Shown: positions 10,865 through 20,581 of the stretch, in pieces
Numbering within the stretch: the first letter of the stretch is position 1
Layout: every line of letters starts with the position of its first letter
Source: Undibacterium sp. YM2
GTDB lineage: Bacteria; Pseudomonadota; Gammaproteobacteria; Burkholderiales; Burkholderiaceae_D
Direction of reading: 5' to 3'
DNA length: 64,000 bases
Assembly: GCF_009937975.1 (NCBI RefSeq)
Contig: NZ_AP018441.1
Coordinates: forward strand, 3,658,001-3,722,000
Notes under the pieces: generated by a model
What the model was told of the DNA's origin: nothing
Databases searched by the model: none
Seen by the model: the letters and a program-made list of their open reading frames with translations, nothing else
Position numbers and translations under genes: made by a program

Positions 10865-13651
10865 TCAGCCGCTATTACGCAAACCGGCAGCAATACCATT
10901 GATGGACAAATGTATCCCACGGCGCACGCGCTCGTCTTCATCGCCCTTACGGTAGCGTTCCAGCAATTCCACCTGCACGTGATTCAATGGCGACAGATAG
11001 GGAAAACGGTTGCGTATCGAACGTGCGAGCAGAGGATTTGCCGCCAGCAATTCATCCTGCCCAGAAATTGCCTTCAGTATATCTATCGTTGCTTCATGCT
11101 CAGCCTGTATGCGCGGGAAGATGCGGTTACGCAAGGATTCATCCTTGACCAGTTGCGCATAACGGCTGGCAATGCCGATATCGCTCTTGGCCAGCACCAT
11201 CTCCATATTCGACAACACAGTACTGAAAAAAGACCAGTCCTTGAACATCGCCTGCAAAGTCTGCAAACCGGTATCAGGATGTGCCTTCAGATAAGCTTGT
11301 ACAGCAGAGCCAAAACCAAACCAGCCCGGCAACATCAAACGGCATTGCGACCAGCTGAATACCCAGGGAATCGCACGCAAGTCTTCTATCGCTGTTGATT
11401 TCTTGCGAGAAGCCGGGCGGCTGCCTATGTTCAGGCCAGCGATCTCGGAAATGACTGTCGATTCCCAGAAATACTGCTCGAAACCCTCGGTTTCATAGAC
11501 CAGATTACGATAGGCCTTGAAAGCATGGTCAGACAATTCTTCCATCGCTGACAAAAACTCGGGGCGAGGTGCTGGCTCGGTATGTGCCAGCAAACTGGCT
11601 TCCATGGTGGCCGCAGCCAATACTTCAAGATTACGCCGCCCTACTTCAGGATTGCCGTATTTGGCAGTAATAACTTCGCCCTGCTCTGTCAGGCGAATCT
11701 GTCCCTGCACAGCACCCGCAGGCTGCGCCAATATCGCCTGATAGCTGGGGCCGCCGCCACGGCCAACAGAACCACCGCGTCCATGGAACAGGCGCAGGCG
11801 CACCTGGTGTTTGCTGAATATGGCGATCAGGTCAAGCTCGGCCTTGTACAACTCCCAGCCGGAAGTCAAAAAGCCGCCATCCTTGTTACTGTCAGAGTAA
11901 CCAAGCATGACTTCCTGCGCATTGTTGCGACTGGCCAGCAAGCGTGCATAAGCCGGTATGCCAAACAACCTGTCCATGACAGGCGCGCTGTTTTGCAAAT
12001 CGCCTATGGTTTCAAACAGTGGGATGATATTCACATCCACACGCCCTTCAGCAGGATGCAGCAGGCCAGACTCTTTCAGGAGCAAGGCCAGCTCCAGCAT
12101 GTCGGACACACCATCCGTCTTGGAGATGATGCAGTTAGGCACTGCACCCTTGCCATAGCGCTTTTGCGCGGTGCAGGCGGCACGGTAAATCGCCAGCTCA
12201 GACTGGGTTTCTTCCGAATAGCTCAGGTAAGGCGAAGCCAGTGGACGGGCCGAGCTGATCTCTTTGATCAAGACTTCTACACGCTGTTCTTCATTCAAGT
12301 CCAGGTACTTCAATTCAGGATTAGCCGCTTGCAATAACTCATGCACTACACGCTCGTGCACATCTGAATTCTGGCGCAAATCCACAGGTGCCAGATAAAA
12401 ACCAAACACCTTGACCGCACGGCGCAAATGACGCAAACGGCCACGCGTGATCGCAGCAGAACCATTGTCATACAAGGAGTGGTGAACAATATCCAGATCC
12501 GCAGCCAGTTCTTCTGCTGTCGCATAAGGTTCGGCGATACCACTGGGGTGTATCACTGGTTCCAGGCCCAGCAATTGTTTGTAGGTCGCAGACAGGCGCG
12601 CATACACACCGCTGATGGCCAGGCGATAAGGCTCGTCAGATCGGTGTGGCGAATGATCAGGTGAGCGCTGCGCCAGGGCCAGCAAGTCGTCTGAGACTTT
12701 CACCAACAAATTCGCCATCGACAATTGCGAACCCAGGGTATGCAATTCATCGAGATAAAATTTAAAAGCGCGTGTGGCCTGCATGGCCAGGGTTTTTTCC
12801 AGCACAGTGGCTGTGACGAAAGGATTACCGTCACGGTCCCCGCCTATCCAGCTACCCATTTTCATGAAGCTGGGCAGTTCATGCTGAGCCAGCGCTGCAT
12901 CTTTGCTTACCAGTAAATCTTCTAGACCTGCATACAGATGTGGCAATTCACGCAGGAAAGTATAGTCATAAAAACTCAAGCCGTTTTCCACTTCATCGAG
13001 CACTGACAATTTGGAAGTACGCAGCATGCGTGTCTGCCACAAGGTTAATACTGCACGACCCAGTGCCTCTTCATTGGCTGCGGATTCTTCCGGCGTCAAT
13101 TGCATGCGGTCGCGCTCATCCAGCAGGCGGGTAATCACCATCTGGCAATTCAAAATACTCTTGCGCTGCACTTCTGTAGGATGGGCAGTCAATACCGGAA
13201 ACACTTGTGCAGTCTCAAAAAAATCCAGCAACTGCTGGCTGCTATGGCCTGTGTTGTACAGTGCTTCAATGGTGTGCGCCAAACTACCCTGGCGCGGTGC
13301 AGAACCGGCAATCAAATGCGCACGGGTGCGGCGTATGTGATGCTGGTCTTCCGCCAGATTCACCAGATGTGAAAAATAACTGAAGGCGCGTATGACTTGC
13401 GTGGTCTGGTCATTGGTCAGTGTATCCAGCGTGGTTTCCAGCTCGGCACGTGCAGCTTCATCTGCGTCACGGCGAAAGCGTATGGAATTCTGGCGCACCT
13501 GTTCGATGAGATCAAATACTTCGTCACCATGCTGGTTTCTTACCGTGTCGCCTAATATGCGGCCCAGCCTGCGTATGTCTTCACGCAGACTCTGGTCTTT
13601 GTCGTCGCTGATATCGTTCATTTTTAATTGCGGGTGTAGGTGGGCGTTCAT
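10865..13651 (-). CDS. ppc: Phosphoenolpyruvate carboxylase
   Basis: Carboxylates phosphoenolpyruvate to oxaloacetate, the anaplerotic feed of the TCA cycle, in the cytoplasm. The catalytic-histidine motif [13 protein letters not shown] is at residues about 153-165 (H157). The glycine-rich loop [15 protein letters not shown] and [10 protein letters not shown] are present. The C-terminus ends IAAGLRNSG, the conserved PEPC end that reaches the active site. Length is about 928 residues, normal for bacteria. I chose the ATG at 13651 (MNAHLHPQ). A frame extends to 13717 and another ATG is at 13621 (MNDISDDKD). None has a strong Shine-Dalgarno, so the exact start is open. It has its own promoter candidate and terminator and sits downstream of pgi on the same strand. 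Confidence 0.95.
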   Translation of the reverse strand: MNAHLHPQLKMNDISDDKDQSLREDIRRLGRILGDTVRNQHGDEVFDLIEQVRQNSIRFRRDADEAARAELETTLDTLTNDQTTQVIRAFSYFSHLVNLAEDQHHIRRTRAHLIAGSAPRQGSLAHTIEALYNTGHSSQQLLDFFETAQVFPVLTAHPTEVQRKSILNCQMVITRLLDERDRMQLTPEESAANEEALGRAVLTLWQTRMLRTSKLSVLDEVENGLSFYDYTFLRELPHLYAGLEDLLVSKDAALAQHELPSFMKMGSWIGGDRDGNPFVTATVLEKTLAMQATRAFKFYLDELHTLGSQLSMANLLVKVSDDLLALAQRSPDHSPHRSDEPYRLAISGVYARLSATYKQLLGLEPVIHPSGIAEPYATAEELAADLDIVHHSLYDNGSAAITRGRLRHLRRAVKVFGFYLAPVDLRQNSDVHERVVHELLQAANPELKYLDLNEEQRVEVLIKEISSARPLASPYLSYSEETQSELAIYRAACTAQKRYGKGAVPNCIISKTDGVSDMLELALLLKESGLLHPAEGRVDVNIIPLFETIGDLQNSAPVMDRLFGIPAYARLLASRNNAQEVMLGYSDSNKDGGFLTSGWELYKAELDLIAIFSKHQVRLRLFHGRGGSVGRGGGPSYQAILAQPAGAVQGQIRLTEQGEVITAKYGNPEVGRRNLEVLAAATMEASLLAHTEPAPRPEFLSAMEELSDHAFKAYRNLVYETEGFEQYFWESTVISEIAGLNIGSRPASRKKSTAIEDLRAIPWVFSWSQCRLMLPGWFGFGSAVQAYLKAHPDTGLQTLQAMFKDWSFFSTVLSNMEMVLAKSDIGIASRYAQLVKDESLRNRIFPRIQAEHEATIDILKAISGQDELLAANPLLARSIRNRFPYLSPLNHVQVELLERYRKGDEDERVRRGIHLSINGIAAGLRNSG

Positions 13652-13795
13652 GCTGACAAATTCTACGGTAAGGATAAAAACAGATCGATGAAAATTCTTG
13701 TACGCCTGCAGTGGCAAATAAGTAGCAATATATTTGCGGCAGCCAGGGCTGCGACTCTACAGAGTAAGCAGCTGACTTGACAGCATGCTTACACC

Positions 13796-13824
13796 ATCAT
13801 ATAAATTTAATATATCAAATACAA
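13796..13824 (-). promoter_or_regulatory. Candidate sigma-70 promoter for ppc
   Basis: Minus-strand TTGTAT and TATGAT are separated by 17 bp in an AT-rich patch between pgi and ppc. Match to consensus is 4/6 and 5/6. Prediction by eye only. Confidence 0.45.
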
Positions 13825-13864
13825 TGAGGCTCGCCTACAACACCACGGCGTCAGAAATGAAACG

Positions 13865-15499
13865 CTAAGCGGCCTTTTTCAATTTATGACTACGGCCAAC
13901 TGCCATCAACAAACCCTTGGTTGAGCTGTCGTAATCTTCCTTGACGGCACTCGGATCAAGGCTGATCAATTGCTGGGCCAGAGATTTACCGAGCTCCACA
14001 CCCCATTGATCAAAGGCATTGATATCCCAGATCACGGATTGCACGAATACCTTGTGTTCATACAGGGCAATCAATGCGCCCAAAGAGCGTGGCGTCAGAG
14101 AATCCAACAAAACAGTTGAAGTCGGGCGATTACCTTCAAACACGCGTGGTGCCAATACCTTTTCAGGCAAATCACCAAGCTCAGCACGTACCTCTGCCAT
14201 GCTCTTGCCCCAGGCCATGGCCTTGGATTGCGCAAAACAATTTGCCAGTAAAGCCTGGTTATGACCAGGCAAACCTGCATCATCATCAGCGACTACGATA
14301 AAGTCGGTAGGGATAATCGTTGCGCCCTGATGTAATAACTGGAAGTAAGCATGCTGACCATTGGTGCCCGCTTCACCAAACAAGATTGGCGAAGTGGTGT
14401 AATCAACGCGCTGTCCTTCACGCGTGACAGACTTGCCATTGCTTTCCATTTCCAGTTGCTGCAAATAGGCAGGCAAGCGTGTCATGCGCTGGTGGTAAGG
14501 TGCAATCGACAGTGCTTGCAAGCCAAGGAAATTGATATTCCACACACCTATCAAGGCCATCAACACGGGCAGATTTTGTTCCAGCGGTGCCTGGGCGAAA
14601 TGCAAATCCATTTCATGCGCACCAGCCAGCATTTCTTCAAAACGGTCGGCGCCTACATATAGCGCAATCGATAGGCCAATGGCACTCCACATCGAATAAC
14701 GGCCACCAGCCCAGTTCCAGAACGGGAAAACATTTTCAGGGGCGATACCAAAATCAGCAGCGGCTTTTACATTGGTACTGAGTGCAACAAAGTGCTTACA
14801 TATCTGATCGACCGGGCAACCATGCGACAGCATCCATTCACGCGCAGTGCGGGCATTGGTCAGCGTCTCCATAGTCGAGAAGGTCTTGGATGCGACCACG
14901 AACAAAGTTGTTTCAGGATCAGCATTGGCCAGCGCATCAGCCACATGACGGCCATCAACATTCGAGACGAAATGCAGGGACAGGTTTTTTTGCGACCATG
15001 GCGCCAAAGCAATGCAAGCCATTTGCGGGCCAAGGTCTGAACCACCGATACCTATATTAACGATAGTGCGTATGGCCTTGCCTGTATAACCCAGCCAGCG
15101 GCCTTCCCTGACCGCATCGCTGAATGTCCGCATTTGCGCCAGGACCTGGTGCACGTCGGCAGCAATGTTTTCACCATTCAGATAAAAAGACTCGCCCTTG
15201 GGCAAGCGCAATACCGTATGTAGCACTGCCCGGTTTTCCGTCTGGTTGATCGCTTCACCGCGCAGCATGGCATCGCGACGTGACTCCACATCCTGCTGCC
15301 TCGCCAGCGCCAGCAAATTGAGCTTGGCCGTAGTGTCTATGCGTTGCTTGGAGTAATCAAGCATGATGCCGCAAGCGGACGCTGAAAAATGCGCAAAGCG
15401 CTGAGGGTCAGCACGAAACAGGTCTTTCAGGTTGGGCATGTTGGTGGCACGTTGCTGCAACAAACCCCAGATAGGAGTACGCGATACGGAAGTGACCAT
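13865..15499 (-). CDS. pgi: Glucose-6-phosphate isomerase
   Basis: Interconverts glucose-6-phosphate and fructose-6-phosphate. The 544-residue length is typical. The family signatures are present: NIGIGGSDLGPQM (phosphate binding), GGRYSMWSAIGL, the GTNGQHAYFQLLHQG region carrying the catalytic histidine, and FDQWGVELGK near the C-terminus. The N-terminus MVTSVSRTPIWGLLQ fits betaproteobacterial homologues, with only a weak purine patch upstream (AAGCAAGATT). It follows eda by 63 bp on the same strand. In this metabolic context it probably recycles fructose-6-phosphate from fbp and the pentose pathway back into the Entner-Doudoroff entry step beside edd, eda, zwf and pgl. Confidence 0.97.
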   Translation of the reverse strand: MVTSVSRTPIWGLLQQRATNMPNLKDLFRADPQRFAHFSASACGIMLDYSKQRIDTTAKLNLLALARQQDVESRRDAMLRGEAINQTENRAVLHTVLRLPKGESFYLNGENIAADVHQVLAQMRTFSDAVREGRWLGYTGKAIRTIVNIGIGGSDLGPQMACIALAPWSQKNLSLHFVSNVDGRHVADALANADPETTLFVVASKTFSTMETLTNARTAREWMLSHGCPVDQICKHFVALSTNVKAAADFGIAPENVFPFWNWAGGRYSMWSAIGLSIALYVGADRFEEMLAGAHEMDLHFAQAPLEQNLPVLMALIGVWNINFLGLQALSIAPYHQRMTRLPAYLQQLEMESNGKSVTREGQRVDYTTSPILFGEAGTNGQHAYFQLLHQGATIIPTDFIVVADDDAGLPGHNQALLANCFAQSKAMAWGKSMAEVRAELGDLPEKVLAPRVFEGNRPTSTVLLDSLTPRSLGALIALYEHKVFVQSVIWDINAFDQWGVELGKSLAQQLISLDPSAVKEDYDSSTKGLLMAVGRSHKLKKAA

Positions 15500-15562
15500 A
15501 ATCTTGCTTATAGACGAAAAGTGATGAGTGAAAGTGCTAAAAAATATTATTCCAACCTGTAT

Positions 15563-16216
15563 TTACTTCTTGCCAGCTGCAGCAGCGGCTGCCGCCAGCG
15601 CACCAATCGCCGCCCAGTCGCCTGCATTGATGAGGGAGGCTGGACACATCCACGAACCGCCCACGCACAGGATGTTTGATTGCTGCAATAGCGTTGGTGT
15701 CGCCTCTACTGTGACACCACCGGTCAGGCAGAATTTGACATCAGGGAAAGGACCGCCCAGCGCCTTTGCCATCTTGGTCGCGCCGACGATATCAGATGGA
15801 AAAAGTTTGACGACATTGAAGCCATGCTCCAGCGCCAGCATCAGGTCACTGGCACCGCCAACGCCAGGGAAATACGGTAAGCCGGATTCAGCTGCCGCTT
15901 TGGCCAGTACAGGTGTAATACCAGGACTGATACCAAAGGCTGCACCTGTTTCTTTGACAGCATCCAGTTGCGCCTGTGTCAAGATAGTACCTGCACCCAC
16001 AGTCACTGTCGGGCAAGCCTTGACGACTTCGCGCAAGACTGTCATCGCATTTGGCGTGCGCAAGGTAATTTCCACTGCTGGCAAACCATTTTCTGCCAGC
16101 GTCGTCACACAGCGTATGGCCTGATCGACATCATCAGTAACGAGGATAGGCAATACACGGATTTGTTCCAGTTGGGCGATGATGTTTCGCTTACTCATAC
16201 TGATATTCAGGCTCAT
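15563..16216 (-). CDS. eda: KDPG/KHG aldolase (2-dehydro-3-deoxy-phosphogluconate aldolase)
   Basis: Second enzyme of the Entner-Doudoroff pathway: cleaves KDPG to pyruvate and glyceraldehyde-3-phosphate through a Schiff base. The Schiff-base lysine lies in VVKLFPSD (K137), and the catalytic glutamate in AVEITLRTPN (E49). VKFCLTGGV marks the phosphate-binding end. It directly follows edd. I chose the ATG at 16216, which begins MSLNIS 22 bp after the edd stop. A longer frame to 16267 would overlap edd and adds residues unlike the family, and MSKRN at 16198 is a shorter alternative. The C-terminus ends in a run of alanines (LAAAAAAAGKK), a mildly odd low-complexity tail. Confidence 0.95.
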   Translation of the reverse strand: MSLNISMSKRNIIAQLEQIRVLPILVTDDVDQAIRCVTTLAENGLPAVEITLRTPNAMTVLREVVKACPTVTVGAGTILTQAQLDAVKETGAAFGISPGITPVLAKAAAESGLPYFPGVGGASDLMLALEHGFNVVKLFPSDIVGATKMAKALGGPFPDVKFCLTGGVTVEATPTLLQQSNILCVGGSWMCPASLINAGDWAAIGALAAAAAAAGKK

Positions 16217-16238
16217 GATGGGTTTCGCTTTTAGAAAA

Positions 16239-18080
16239 TTAATCAATGAAAAGAGTTGATGCGCCATGCTCAGGTGCAGTCACGACACGACGCTGTGCGG
16301 CAAACAAGTCACGGCCATAGCCAAAAGTCACTTCCTTGCTGAGTTCACGCACGGTGCGCTGTGACCAGACATCGGCATCCACCAGGGCACGCAATTCACC
16401 AGTGTGGACATTGAGTTCAACCACATCACCATCACGCACTTTGCCGAGCGGGCCGCCTTGTGCCACTTCCGGGCTGACATGCAGGGCCGCTGGCACTTTG
16501 CCGGATGCACCCGACATACGACCGTCTGTCACCAGCGCAACCTTATAACCAGCCGACATCAGGCTGCCCAATACGGGAGTGAACTGGTGCAACTCAGGCA
16601 TGCCATTCGCTTGCGGGCCCTGGAAGATGACGACAGCGACGAAATCCATATTCAGCTCGCCCGCCTTGTAAGCTTTGACGAGTGCATCCTGTGATTCAAA
16701 TACTTTTGCCGGTGCCTTGATGATCCAGGCATCTTCAGGCACGGCAGATGCCTTGACAATCGCGCGGCCCAGATTGCCATGCAATAAACGCAGGCCGCCA
16801 GTAGGTGCGAATGGATCAGTCACATTGCGTACCACTGTTGTGTCGGTCGATTCTGCAGGCAGCGCTTCCCATTTGACCTTGCCATCTTCAGTCAATACCG
16901 GGCGGCTGGTGTGTGAATTCAAACCATCATTGCCATACACTGTCATGACATCTGCATGCATGAGTCCGGCAGACAAGAGTTCGCGTATCACAAACACCGG
17001 GCCACCGGCATCTTCAAAGGCATTCACGTCTGCAGTACCGTTAGGATAAACACGCGTCAGCAGAGGGATGACGGATGACAGTTCATCAAAATCCTGCCAG
17101 TCGATGATGATGCCAGCGGCGCGTGCCACGGCAATCCAGTGGATAGTGTGGTTGGTAGAACCACCCGTCGCCAGCAGGGCAATGACGGCATTGACGATGG
17201 TTTTTTCATTGACCAGTTGGCCAATCGGTTTGTAACTGCCGCTTTGCTCGGTCAATTGCAGGACGCGCTCTACTGCCGCATCTGTGAGCACACTGCGCAA
17301 AGGGTCGCCAGGATGGACAAAGGCGGCACCTGGCAAATGCAGGCCCATGGCTTCCAGCAGCATCTGGTTGCTGTTGGCTGTGCCATAGAAAGTACAGGTG
17401 CCCGCGCTATGGTAGGCGGCGCTTTCTGCCGCCAGCAATTCTTCCTTGGTCGCTTTGCCTTGGGCATAGCGTTCACGCACTGCTGCTTTTTCTTTATTCG
17501 ACAAACCAGAGCCCATGGGGCCAGCAGGGATGAAGATGGTTGGCAGATGACCAAAGGCCAGCGCACCTATCAACAGGCCAGGTACGATCTTGTCGCAAAT
17601 GCCGAGGCAGAGCGTCGCATCAAAAGCATCATGGCTCAGCGCCACGGCAGTTGCCTGGGCTATCACATCACGTGAGAAGAGCGAGAGCTCCATGCCAGGG
17701 CGGCCCTGTGTCACGCCATCACACATGGCAGGCACAGCACCGGCCACCTGGGCAGTGCCACCAAAGCGCAGCGCTGTCTGGCGTATCTGCGCTGGATAGT
17801 GCTCATACGGCTGATGTGCCGACAACATATCATTATAGGCAGTGACTATGCCGATATTTGGTTTTTGCGCCTGGTTGAGCCAGATCTTGGTGCCACTGTC
17901 CATCGCTGCATTAGCATGTGCCTGGTTAGCACAAGACAGGCTGGCACGACGCGGGCCACGGCCACGCATTTGCTCCAGTTGCGAAAGATAGGTAGAGCGC
18001 AAGGTTTTGCTGCGCTCGGTAATGCGCTGGGTAACCTTGTCGATAACAGGATGCAGCGCAATGGATGGGGATGTCGTCAT
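16239..18080 (-). CDS. edd: Phosphogluconate dehydratase
   Basis: First committed Entner-Doudoroff enzyme: dehydrates 6-phosphogluconate to KDPG using a [4Fe-4S] cluster. It belongs to the IlvD/Edd family, and at 613 residues matches Edd length. Cluster and active-site cysteine motifs are visible: MCDGVTQGRPGMELS, LGICDKIVPG and GTCTFYGTANSNQ. NDGLNSHTSRPVL and GRMSGASGKVPAALH are family landmarks. It is the first gene of the leftward edd-eda(-pgi) set and is divergent from zwf. The 352-bp gap between them holds two HexR-like operators and likely -35/-10 elements, so co-regulation with zwf is expected. Confidence 0.97.
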   Translation of the reverse strand: MTTSPSIALHPVIDKVTQRITERSKTLRSTYLSQLEQMRGRGPRRASLSCANQAHANAAMDSGTKIWLNQAQKPNIGIVTAYNDMLSAHQPYEHYPAQIRQTALRFGGTAQVAGAVPAMCDGVTQGRPGMELSLFSRDVIAQATAVALSHDAFDATLCLGICDKIVPGLLIGALAFGHLPTIFIPAGPMGSGLSNKEKAAVRERYAQGKATKEELLAAESAAYHSAGTCTFYGTANSNQMLLEAMGLHLPGAAFVHPGDPLRSVLTDAAVERVLQLTEQSGSYKPIGQLVNEKTIVNAVIALLATGGSTNHTIHWIAVARAAGIIIDWQDFDELSSVIPLLTRVYPNGTADVNAFEDAGGPVFVIRELLSAGLMHADVMTVYGNDGLNSHTSRPVLTEDGKVKWEALPAESTDTTVVRNVTDPFAPTGGLRLLHGNLGRAIVKASAVPEDAWIIKAPAKVFESQDALVKAYKAGELNMDFVAVVIFQGPQANGMPELHQFTPVLGSLMSAGYKVALVTDGRMSGASGKVPAALHVSPEVAQGGPLGKVRDGDVVELNVHTGELRALVDADVWSQRTVRELSKEVTFGYGRDLFAAQRRVVTAPEHGASTLFID

Positions 18081-18150
18081 ATAACACCTGTGGCCCGTTC
18101 GGGCGAAAAATAAGAAAGCTGTAGCAATACTGAATCAATGCAGCAAAGAT

Positions 18151-18178
18151 AGCATAAATCCCCACGTTTCTGTAACAA
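18151..18178 (-). promoter_or_regulatory. Candidate edd promoter
   Basis: Minus-strand TTGTTA (18173-18178) and TATGCT (18151-18156) with a 16-bp spacer, about 70 bp from the edd start. The -35 lies inside the HexR-like site at 18171-18185. Confidence 0.35.
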
Positions 18179-18185
18179 ACTTTCA
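18171..18185. promoter_or_regulatory. Second, weaker HexR-like operator
   Basis: TGTAACAAACTTTCA. Its reverse complement TGAAAGTTTGTTACA matches a TGTAGTTTTATTACA-type palindrome at 11 of 15 positions. It overlaps the candidate edd -35. Confidence 0.35.
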
Positions 18186-18231
18186 GTATTTTGATATTTA
18201 GCTGTTTTTTTGGCAAAAACATCAAATTTAT

Positions 18232-18246
18232 CGTAATGAAACTACA
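18232..18246. promoter_or_regulatory. HexR-like operator in the edd/zwf divergent region
   Basis: CGTAATGAAACTACA reads TGTAGTTTCATTACG on the other strand. This is 13 of 15 against the TGTAGTTTTATTACA-type palindrome that I recall for HexR. It sits just upstream of the zwf -10 candidate, over the -35 position. The hexR gene itself is the third gene of the zwf operon. Confidence 0.55.
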
Positions 18247-18261
18247 TTTTTGAATATTTTC

Positions 18262-18270
18262 TGGCATAAT
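18262..18270 (+). promoter_or_regulatory. Candidate extended -10 for zwf
   Basis: TGGCATAAT is an extended -10 (TGn plus CATAAT, 5/6). The -35 region 17 bp upstream is poor and overlaps the HexR-like site. About 160 bp of leader precedes the zwf ATG. Confidence 0.35.
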
Positions 18271-18432
18271 CAGGATAAATCACTATCATCAATGTAGTAC
18301 ATCTTTTGCAATGCATGACAAACTCAGGCAAAGCAAAACAGCAGCATCTGGCAGCAGACGGTAACTTACGGGAACATATACCTGCCGTCTGTGTTGCACC
18401 CAACATAACAACCGACACAACACGGAGTCAGC

Positions 18433-19893
18433 ATGACCACATTTGTTTTATTTGGCGGCACCGGCGACCTTGCCAAGCGCAAGATCATCCCTGCTTTGTA
18501 TAGCGCATTTGTGAATGGCAGGCTGGACCAGAACTTCAAGTTCATTGGTGCGGCCCGCGAAAAACTGACTGATGAAGAATTTCGGGTGCGTGTTGCGACT
18601 GCCATTGAATCCTATGCTGCCAACGTAGATGGTGCGACGGAAGAAAAACGAGCTGCCTTTTTGGCGACCACGCATTATTCCAAAATAGATGCGCGCATCC
18701 CAGAAGACTTTGCTGCCCTCAAAGACAATCTGCATACCAGTGAAACCAATGCCACCCTGTTTTACCTGGCGACAGGCCCCGACATTTTCATCCCCGTCGT
18801 TGAGCAATTGTCCAAGCATGGCCTGGTAGAAGGTAATGCCCGTGTCGTGGTCGAGAAACCTCTAGGCCGCGATGCGCAATCTGCCAAAGAGATCAACCAG
18901 TCCCTGCGCACTTACCTGAACGAAAACCAGATTTACCGTATCGATCATTACCTCGGTAAAGAGATGGTGCAAAACCTGCTGGCACTGCGTTTTGCCAATT
19001 CTTTCCTGGAGCCTTTATGGAACCGCAAATGGATACAGGATGTACAAATCTCCATCTCTGAACAGGTGGGTGTCGAATCACGCGGTGATTTCTATGACCA
19101 TACTGGCGCGTTGCGCGACATGGTGCAAAACCATTTGCTGCAACTGGTGTCCATCGTCGCGATGGAACCACCGGTGAATGCCAACCCGGATGCGATACGC
19201 GATGAAAAAGTCAAGGTCTTGCGCGCCCTGCACAAGTTCACGCCTGACGAAGTCAGCAAGAAAACCGTGCGCGGCCAATATCGTGCCGGCGCCGTTGATG
19301 GCAAACCCGTCATTGCTTACCAGAATGAACCCGGCGTACCGCCTGCATCCCGCACTGAAACCTTTGTCGCCATCCGTGCCGAGATAGATAACTGGCGCTG
19401 GGCTGGTGTGCCTTTCTACCTGCGCACAGGCAAACGTATGGCCAGCCGCAGTGCGGAAATCACGATCAATTTCAAGCCTATCCCCTACTCCATCTTTGGC
19501 AAGTCACAAGGGCCTTTGCGTTCGAACCGCCTCGTCATTTCTTTGCAACCGGAAGAAAGCGTGCAACTTTATATGAAGGCCAAGGAACCGGGCGAAGGCA
19601 TACGCCTGTCCGACGTTGCCCTGAACCTGGACTTTGCCGAAGTGTCGAATTCACGCCGCGTTGAATCTTATGAGCGTCTGTTGCTTGACGCCATGCACGG
19701 CGACCTGACCCTATTCGTGCGCGATGATGAACTGAGCGCTGCATGGGCCTGGATAGACCCCATCATGAGCGCCTGGCAAAACGATAGCGAAGGCCTCAAG
19801 TCATATATCTCCGGTAGTTGGGGTCCATCTGCTGCCAGTTACTTGCTGGCACAGCATGGGGCAGCCTGGGGTGAAGAATTCGTTGAAAGCTAA
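18433..19893 (+). CDS. zwf: Glucose-6-phosphate 1-dehydrogenase
   Basis: Oxidises glucose-6-phosphate to 6-phosphogluconolactone with NAD(P)+, feeding both the Entner-Doudoroff and oxidative pentose-phosphate routes. The 486-residue length is typical. The N-terminal GGTGDLAKRKI is the dinucleotide-binding loop, VVEKPLGRD and RIDHYLGKEMVQN (H172) form the substrate-site signature, and FYDHTGALRDM carries the catalytic histidine. The start is well placed: GGAG lies 6-7 bp before the ATG. It leads the rightward operon zwf-pgl-hexR and is divergent from edd. The operators in between suggest induction by KDPG relief of HexR. Confidence 0.98.
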   Translation: MTTFVLFGGTGDLAKRKIIPALYSAFVNGRLDQNFKFIGAAREKLTDEEFRVRVATAIESYAANVDGATEEKRAAFLATTHYSKIDARIPEDFAALKDNLHTSETNATLFYLATGPDIFIPVVEQLSKHGLVEGNARVVVEKPLGRDAQSAKEINQSLRTYLNENQIYRIDHYLGKEMVQNLLALRFANSFLEPLWNRKWIQDVQISISEQVGVESRGDFYDHTGALRDMVQNHLLQLVSIVAMEPPVNANPDAIRDEKVKVLRALHKFTPDEVSKKTVRGQYRAGAVDGKPVIAYQNEPGVPPASRTETFVAIRAEIDNWRWAGVPFYLRTGKRMASRSAEITINFKPIPYSIFGKSQGPLRSNRLVISLQPEESVQLYMKAKEPGEGIRLSDVALNLDFAEVSNSRRVESYERLLLDAMHGDLTLFVRDDELSAAWAWIDPIMSAWQNDSEGLKSYISGSWGPSAASYLLAQHGAAWGEEFVES

Positions 19894-19901
19894 GCGATAA
19901 A

Positions 19902-20576
19902 ATGACTATGAAATACCATACTTTTGAAAACTTCACGGCACTGACCGAAGCCCTGAGCCAGCAATGGCTGGATGTGATCAAGACCACACCGGATGGCAGC
20001 AGCTTTGCCCTGGCTGGAGGCTCCACACCTGCGCCTGTATATCAGCGCCTGGATCAATTGCTTTCGAATATCGATGCGCACAATCCCATCAAACTGGTAG
20101 CTACCGATGAACGCTGGGTACCGGATCAGGACACGCAGAGCAATGAGGGCCTGTTCCGCCGCTGCCTGTCCGGTTCTGCTGCTGGCAAGCGCTGGCAACT
20201 GGTGTCCCTGAAAAATGCTTCGAGCACGCCGGAAGTTGCGACAGAAGCCATCAATGTGCGTCTGAAGGAACAACTGCCGCAAGCCTTCAGTGCAGTCTTG
20301 CTGGGCATGGGCGCAGACGGGCATATTGCCTCCCTCTTCCCCGGCGCACCTACCCAGCATGATGATCTGGCTTGCCTGGCAGCGGTGCATCCGCAAACCC
20401 GCCAGAGCCGCATGTCCTTATCCTTGCCGCGTCTTTTGAATACCAAACGCATCTGGCTCGTCATCACCGGTGCAGAAAAACGACAGGTACTGGAACAGGC
20501 AGTAGAAAATAATCTGCCGGTTGCCTCCTTGCTGCGTGAAGCAGGCTGTACCATAGATGTTTTCTGGTGCCCGTAA
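19902..20576 (+). CDS. pgl: 6-phosphogluconolactonase
   Basis: Hydrolyses 6-phosphogluconolactone to 6-phosphogluconate, the step between Zwf and Edd. The 224-residue length fits the DevB/SOL family. ALAGGSTPAPVYQRL, ATDERWVP and LLGMGADGHIASLFPG are the family motifs. It starts 8 bp after the zwf stop. A second ATG six bases on (MKYHTF) is equally possible, since neither has a good Shine-Dalgarno, and translational coupling to zwf is likely. Confidence 0.96.
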   Translation: MTMKYHTFENFTALTEALSQQWLDVIKTTPDGSSFALAGGSTPAPVYQRLDQLLSNIDAHNPIKLVATDERWVPDQDTQSNEGLFRRCLSGSAAGKRWQLVSLKNASSTPEVATEAINVRLKEQLPQAFSAVLLGMGADGHIASLFPGAPTQHDDLACLAAVHPQTRQSRMSLSLPRLLNTKRIWLVITGAEKRQVLEQAVENNLPVASLLREAGCTIDVFWCP

Positions 20577-20581
20577 AACTC

